A DNA stretch of 64,000 nucleotides from Lewinellaceae bacterium (GTDB lineage: Bacteria > Bacteroidota > Bacteroidia > Chitinophagales > Saprospiraceae), in the NCBI GenBank assembly GCA_016713985.1, contig JADJOD010000026.1, positions 32,598 to 96,597 of the forward strand, in the 5' to 3' direction. The stretch's first letter is position 1. The number at the start of each line of letters is the position of its first letter. Made by a program: the position numbers and the translations under genes. A model generated the notes under the pieces. It searched no databases. It was not told the DNA's origin and was given only the letters and a program-made list of their open reading frames with translations. Positions 63,778-64,000 of this stretch are shown one piece after another.

Positions 63778-64000
63778 GTTTCAATTCCAAAATGGTACGA
63801 TTAGAAGGCTTAGTGATCAGATGACTTGAAGTCATCCGATCACGTTTCAATTCCAAAATGGTACGATTAGAAGAATATCCCGATCTGATAACCGCCGAAG
63901 AATCGTACAGTTTCAATTCCAAAATGGTACGATTAGAAGTGTTCAGGTAAAAAACTGAACACGCCAACGAGTTTCAATTCCAAAATGGTACGATTAGAAG
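63778..64000 (-). CRISPR. CRISPR array, leader-distal end (4 repeats, 3 spacers visible)
   Basis: Four identical 30-bp repeats at 63778-63807, 63844-63873, 63910-63939 and 63971-64000, with spacers of 36, 36 and 31 bp. Read on the minus strand each repeat ends in ATTGAAAC, the 8-nt handle left by Cas6 in many type I and III systems, so the array is probably transcribed from beyond 64000 towards 63778 and the spacers seen are the oldest. No cas genes are in the window. The last repeat reaches the window edge. Confidence 0.93.

Noticed and set aside
63725..63967. An 80-residue open frame with repeated SNRTILELK
   Set aside because: The repeated peptide is the translation of CRISPR repeats; not a protein gene.

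Overview
The window looks like a chromosomal segment of a Bacteroidota bacterium, probably a Saprospiria-like lineage (inference). The evidence is: several type IX secretion (T9SS) C-terminal sorting domains, SprB-like and Ig-like cell-surface repeats with a gliding-associated C-terminus, the futalosine menaquinone genes mqnA and mqnE, weak ribosome binding sites, and promoters of the Bacteroidota form TTG-N17-21-TAnnTTTG. No rRNA, insertion sequence or prophage was seen.

Region 1 (1-20579, all + strand) is a cell-surface polysaccharide locus with tightly packed genes, several sharing ATGA or TAATG junctions. It holds five CE4 (NodB-type) deacetylases or deacetylase-like proteins, two asparagine-synthetase-family proteins, two CelD-type GNAT paralogues, a FemAB-like transferase, an ATP-grasp ligase, a GT4 glycosyltransferase, a DUF354 protein, an MBOAT/SGNH acylation pair, a UDP-HexNAc epimerase, a sugar-1-phosphate transferase without a membrane anchor and a formyltransferase. 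Together they suggest an acetylated, deacetylated, N-formylated and possibly aminoacylated or amidated polysaccharide.

Region 2 (20600-30440) holds a beta-helix lipoprotein, msrA, a NifU-domain protein, a helix-hairpin-helix outer-membrane protein, small surface proteins, an esterase and a YfhO-type membrane protein. Region 3 (30484-42941, mostly - strand) is housekeeping: pgk, gap, mqnA, a histidine phosphatase, mqnE, a glycosyltransferase, trmN6, a secreted phospholipase-D-like protein, an SMP-30 lipoprotein and a YggS-type PLP protein.

Region 4 (43147-60340) is dominated by T9SS surface proteins. A roughly 2500-residue Ig-repeat adhesin (split by two frame breaks) converges on a 1521-residue thioredoxin/SprB-repeat protein. 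A DUF3352-like propeller protein, a DUF423 protein and an M43 metalloprotease follow. Region 5 (60682-64000) has a CotH-like protein, tRNA-Ser(UGA), a DUF2953/GerW (YtfI/YtfJ-like) pair, a repeat-rich non-coding stretch and the leader-distal end of a CRISPR array that continues past the window.

The least ordinary signals are these. (a) Two of the three visible CRISPR spacers can fold as hairpins, and one belongs to the same compensatory palindrome family as a 36-bp perfect palindrome 17 bp from the array and another copy at 18.7 kb. (b) Four reading-frame breaks all fall on short T runs. (c) The enzyme set of the polysaccharide locus implies amino-acid-type modifications.
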